64,000 nt of DNA, taken from positions 3,906,001 through 3,970,000 of the forward strand of contig JADPYG010000088.1 in NCBI GenBank assembly GCA_017654735.1. The letters run 5' to 3'. Shown piece after piece: positions 59,924-64,000 of the stretch. The stretch's first letter is position 1. Every line of letters starts with the position of its first letter. This DNA is from Vishniacozyma victoriae. Its lineage: Eukaryota > Basidiomycota > Tremellomycetes > Tremellales > Bulleribasidiaceae. The position numbers were made by a program, and so were the translations under genes. The notes beneath the pieces are model-generated. The model worked only from the letters and a program-made list of their open reading frames with translations. It searched no databases and was not told the origin of the DNA.

Positions 59924-60410
59924 GGCGTCGAACCTAGACTAGAATTAGAACGGGTTGGGTACACGAAATAGCATAGCATAATTACAACAATCTTCTCATT
60001 CACTCGCATCGCTCATGCATCATTCCATCATTATATGAGAAGATACTCAAATGCTTTTGAATCCGATTTAAAGGTTGAAAAGTGAACAATGTCACATGAC
60101 ATACAACAAGATCATTGTTACTAATGATTGAAACGTCTCAGTAGGATATACAAGTATGTGTTTAAATATGGCACATCCGGATGGGTATCTAAATATCACA
60201 CATGCAAGTCTAATGATAACATAAGTTATCATGGCGTACAGGTCAGGATCGTTGGGAGGGTGTCTCAAGAATTATGTAAATCATGGATAATCAAAGGGTA
60301 TAATCCGTCTTGAGATTCGGCTACATGATGTGAATATGGCTACAGAGTACGAAATGTCAAATCAGTATTGCGTCCAGCTTATACGAGTTTCCCACCTCAA
60401 CTCAAACAAT
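59924..60410. other. convergent intergenic region after MTM1
   Basis: A/T-rich sequence between the stops of MTM1 (+) and the GRR1-type gene (-). It holds both 3' UTRs; nothing else recognised. Confidence 0.4.
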
Positions 60411-63200
60411 CTATTCCGGACCCCACGCCGAACGCCGAGTCGACCCTTCTCCCTGATCGCCCTCACTGCCCGGAGAAACTCCATCCCGATGTCGTCGAAT
60501 ACCAGCCATCCGCAACATCCTCCCCATATACGCAACAGGGGCACCCATCCATCTCCCATCGGGATTCTCGGGTTCATCGGTATGAGGCCTAATTGCATTT
60601 GAAGTGTCATTGGCAGTCTCTGCGTGCTGACGAGCGGTATACCAGAGATCTGAAGGACCAGGTCCTACTTCTGAAACACCTTGTCTCGATCGGCGAGGTG
60701 TTTGGGGAAGTGAATGATTGGCGGCCCGGAACGAGGGTCCGAATGAAGGCGTGCCTGTGGAGGAAGAAGGTTCATTCCTCGAGGTAGGGGCACGATTTCG
60801 ATCGATATCACGGGTCTGAAGTCGTCTGGATGGAGAGGAGGTATGCGCCGGAGCGAGAAAGTTGGGGCCAAGACTAGCGAAAGCTGGTCCCATGGCTGCT
60901 GAGATTGAAGGGTCGAGGAGGGACGGTAATCTACCTCGTGTGGCAGGGACGCTGTAGCGCGGGGTACCAGTTACAGACTCGCCAGAAGACGCGGAATCAC
61001 GTCGAGTCGAACCATCATCCGAAGTGTTCGACGAAGAATTCAAGTACCTCCTTAGATCCGAAATGCCATTCCCTGAGAATACGCAAAAAGCCTGCGCTTG
61101 ATGTTCGTTGAATTCCTTTGGTGCAGGCCGACAGAATGCTTGTAGTTCCGAAGTTCGGAATGATGAGACGCCCGTCAAGCTGAGATGTGTGAGGCGAGGT
61201 AGTTTATTGAGGAGGTACGTGATTGCTGGGACTGTGAGGTTGTTGCAATATGATAAATGGAGTCGTTCTAGTGTATTGGCACGCTCGACGAGGGCATGTA
61301 TAGCTTCGTCGGTGATGTTGATGACTTTGACGAGACCGACGCGTTTGAGTTTTGGGACATTGGCAGCGAGCTCGAATACGCTCATATCCGTCAGAAGCGG
61401 GCAGCCTGATCTGTCAGCTTTCGTATCAACCAGCCAGTAGAGTGACTCACATGCAAAATCCACGTATCGCATTCGAACACACTCTCTTGCGATGGCAGTC
61501 ACAGCAACGTCCGTCGCACTGGGATCAGCTCTTGAACATGACCAGGGACCTGAAAGCTTACAGAGAAACATGCGCAATGTGCAGGTGATGCAAACACCTG
61601 CCAAGCTTGGCAATATGTTTCAATCCCTCATCACTGAGCATAACACATTTCGCCAGCGTCAAAGCCCTTATCCTCGGTGCACTCGATATCAAATTCGCAA
61701 GACCGGTATCGGTAAATTCCCTGCAATCCGTCAAATCGATTGTTCGGAGTTGCGTAAGTTGATCCGACCGGGGCATGAGCATCCTCAGTAGACCTCTTCC
61801 AGTGCCCAATGTGGGATCGTGGGTAGTGGCGAATGCTGGAGCTCGAATAGCCGCCAGCTCGCTATCGCGATCGTCCATTTCTAACAACGCCGGTAGATCC
61901 GGAAACCCATCGCTATCGAGGAAGGCATTACGGGTGACTCGAAGTTCCCGCAGAAGCATCGAGTTGAGGAGCAATGCGTGGACAGCTGCAGAGGTACATT
62001 GTGCGAGATCGGCAATATCGACTTCAAGCAGTTGATGGCATTCTCTTGCGATTGCGACTAATGACTTGTCGGTCAAGCGTATACACCCATTTACTTTCAC
62101 CTATTCATCAGTTCCCCATCACGCTAAATACTCACCCGTCGAAGACTCTTGCAACTAGCAGCAAGAGCGCATATCGCCTCATCTCCAACCAATTTACATC
62201 CATTGATATTCAATCCCTGAAGCCCAGGACATGTCTGCGCCAGCGTCTTGATAACCGAATCGTCTACCCGACTTATGTTGCTTAGATCGATAGCGACTAG
62301 ATTCGACATACTTCCAAATACTCGACACATTGCTTTTGCGCTCGTTATTGATTTCGGACCCAGGGTCATACGTTCGGTCTTGGTACATGCTTGGAGAGAC
62401 ATGAACATCTCGTCGTCGTACTCGTCGACCACGTTGCCTAGGTTGATACGCCTGATTGCATCTGCGTATAGCTGGGTCGAATTGGGCGATAAGAGGACTC
62501 GAGCGATATTGGCGAATCCTGTCAGATTTCGAATAACGGGTCGTTGCCATATAATAGGATATGATATATCGAACCATTGTTTACAAACCTTCATACAAGA
62601 CAAGGCATCTTGATCAGTCGTCAAATGACTAAATATCTACCATAAGCGCTTCCCTTTATTGGGTCATTAGGACGTACCGAGATAAGGACCTCTCCAGGTA
62701 AATTAAAAATAGTAGTCCCACTATGTTCAACCACTTTCCCTTTCCCTTTCCCCTTATCACCAACCTGATCCTTAATATACCTCTCAGTCTGCCTACTTGA
62801 TGGTCTACTCCGACTCCTGTCACGTGAATCGGGGTCTTCAGGTCCAGTACTAATACTAGTAACAGAAGGAGTTTGACTAGGTTGTCTCCGTAATATCCCA
62901 TCTCGAATAGCGGAACGTGCGGAACTTATCGCTTCTGAATTGGAGTTGGCTTCGTTGGATATTTGAAGTCGTTCCAGTGCATCTGCTGTGAGGTCTGCTT
63001 GACGACCATGGTCCATCGTATCCTGGGTCAGACTTGAGAAAGCACGTGAACCACTTGGGCCGGACCGGGAGGACGAGCTGTTTGTATAGGGCGTGTCCGA
63101 CGGTGATACCTCAGCGAAGGACCTTCGATTGTCTAACATCAATCTCATGGACAGAGAGATAAGTATCAAAGAGTCGATGAGAAAATGACTTACCACTCAT
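60411..63200 (-). CDS. GRR1: F-box / leucine-rich-repeat protein, GRR1 (Fbp1) type
   Basis: Complement join of 63200-63194, 63132-62678, 62636-62136, 62100-61562, 61518-61451, 61405-60411; 854 aa. A Ser-rich N-terminus leads to the F-box (about residues 148-190: FNLPGEVLISIFSHLTTDQD, then CMKVCKQWF), then amino-acid LRRs of the CC type: LQGLNINGCKLVGDEAI, LVAIDLSNISRVDDSVI, LRTIDLTDCREFTDTGL, LTLAKCVMLSDEGL, LERLHLSYCNNLTVPAI. This arrangement is that of GRR1, the SCF adaptor for cyclins and nutrient signalling; in Cryptococcus the homologue is Fbp1. The first coding exon is only 7 nt and the intron 61450-61406 is in frame and would be missed by ORF-only calling. The C-terminal 250 residues are disordered. 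Confidence 0.88.
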
Positions 63201-63661
63201 GATACCTCAAAATCACTCCCGCTCGCAGTTCCTCTCAAACAGCTCCCGAACTATGACTAATGCCTCCACAGGCAATCTATCGTATTTGAATATCGATGTA
63301 TCTTATGCCTATAATAAATACAAAATCTCCGTTCCGTGCATATGATCTTGAAGTCTTTGGCTATATATACAAGAAAGTGTGAATATCGAATCGAAAGAGA
63401 AGAAAGGGATGTGTTATCCAGTGGATGTGCAATGAATGTCTCTAAATGGAACGGGAAGGATTGACTTCACACAGGCACGGAATATGCACAAGCCATGACT
63501 CATCATTACACAAATTTGATGGCCGAGAAAACCGCACATAGAGGAGCTTGTCCTGAGCGTGCGCAGCACAGGCTATTCGCCCGGATACTCTACTGAACGG
63601 CAGTGAGCTGCAGGAAATATGAATTGCATCGATATGCCCCCGACGCAATTTCCAGCCAAGA
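63201..63661. other. intergenic region between GRR1-type gene and NEO1-type gene
   Basis: Both neighbours are on the minus strand. It contains the GRR1-type promoter and the NEO1-type 3' UTR. Nothing further recognised. Confidence 0.4.
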
Positions 63662-64000
63662 TTAAATACCTGCTACTTTGGCATAAGCAGCAGGCTTGAA
63701 CCGATTATGGAACGCCTTGATCATATACAATGGGAGACTCGAGACAGCGACAATTATCCCGACCTTGTACACGAATCGTGTAGTGAGTACAAATGACAAA
63801 TCTATCATCAGCATCAAACATGAGTGATCAGAAAGGACGCACCGAAATAAGCAGGCAGTAAAGGCATACTGCCAAAATAGACAAGCGCTGTGCCTAGTAA
63901 GGAAAAGACCATTGCTTTATGCCAGGTCGTTATTTCCAGTGAGACCATGATCAGTTCGTTAATTACCAAGGCCGTGTAGGATATAGATACAATGTGGAGG
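63662..64000 (-). CDS. NEO1: P4-ATPase phospholipid flippase, NEO1/ATP9 type (C-terminal part)
   Basis: Complement join of >64000-63843 and 63801-63662; the C-terminal 98 residues are in the window. Seen are the last transmembrane helices of a P4-ATPase: VSISYTALVINELIMVSLEITTWHKAMVFSLLG, then a TM with FGSMPLLPAYF and the final VYKVGIIVAVSSLPLYMIKAF, followed by the short tail RFKPAAYAKVAGI. The pattern ALxxNELxMVxxEITTWH fits the NEO1/ATP9 branch, whose members translocate phospholipids in Golgi/endosome membranes without a CDC50 subunit. The catalytic domains are outside the window. The 41-nt intron (63842-63802) is phase 1. Confidence 0.82.

Overview
The window is nuclear DNA of a basidiomycete yeast, most likely a tremellomycete (Cryptococcus/Kwoniella/Tremella type). 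The reasons are: compact genes with many tiny GT-AG introns (mostly 35-50 nt) that carry a CTGAC/CTGAT/CTAAC branch site just upstream of the AG, short intergenic gaps, Ser/Pro-rich disordered proteins, and a set of single-copy fungal genes. No tRNA, rRNA, transposon or CRISPR-like array was seen. All exon coordinates were derived by hand from splice signals and reading-frame continuity.

Layout. 1-1515: 3' part of a coronin gene that splices in frame into a complete dUTPase, so the sequence predicts a coronin-dUTPase fusion. 1745-3800 (-): PTC7-like PP2C phosphatase. 4163-6414 (-): GCK-III/KIC1-type kinase. 7515-8845 (+): LEU5-type mitochondrial carrier. 9364-17169 (+): an accessory block of five co-oriented genes (A-E) encoding Arg/Ser/Glu/His-rich low-complexity proteins. 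At least A, B and C share a C-terminal domain; A, C, D and E have TATA boxes; A and B have recognisably duplicated promoters. 17632-18651 (-) and 18870-20713 (+): a divergent pair, a stand-alone voltage-sensor-like four-TM protein and a single-pass membrane protein. 20843-22658 (-): F-box protein. 22938-26059 (-): 1024-aa disordered protein. 26551-28088 (-): TB2/DP1/HVA22 (REEP/Yop1-like) protein. 28246-29684 (+): SCD6/LSM14. 29865-30660 (-): PAP2/dolichyldiphosphatase-like enzyme.

30808-33557 (-): a protein with a BRCT-like N-terminus, a Cys/His cluster and a degenerate Ulp1-protease-like C-terminus. 33953-34405 (+): PET191/COA5. 34592-35940 (-): HUS1 with 11 exons. 36273-36995 (+): synaptobrevin SNC1, whose ATG is split by an intron. 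37286-41534 (-): MET5 sulfite reductase. 41927-43082 (-) and 43503-44745 (+): head-to-head paralogous RNase III-like genes with eroded active sites. 45001-47055 (-): disordered protein. 48542-50844 (+): TPS1. 51004-53430 (-): CTNNBL1. 53609-56774 (+): ZW10. 56999-58008 (-): small disordered protein. 58313-59923 (+): MTM1/SLC25A39-40 carrier. 60411-63200 (-): GRR1-type F-box/LRR protein. 63662-64000 (-): C-terminus of a NEO1-type P4-ATPase.

Most of the window is housekeeping: carriers, sulfur assimilation, trehalose synthesis, checkpoint clamp, SNARE and ER tether, mRNP and spliceosome proteins. The most unusual parts are the coronin-dUTPase fusion, the tandem array with its palindromic promoters, the BRCT/Ulp1-like gene, the degenerate RNase III-like pair and the voltage-sensor-only protein.
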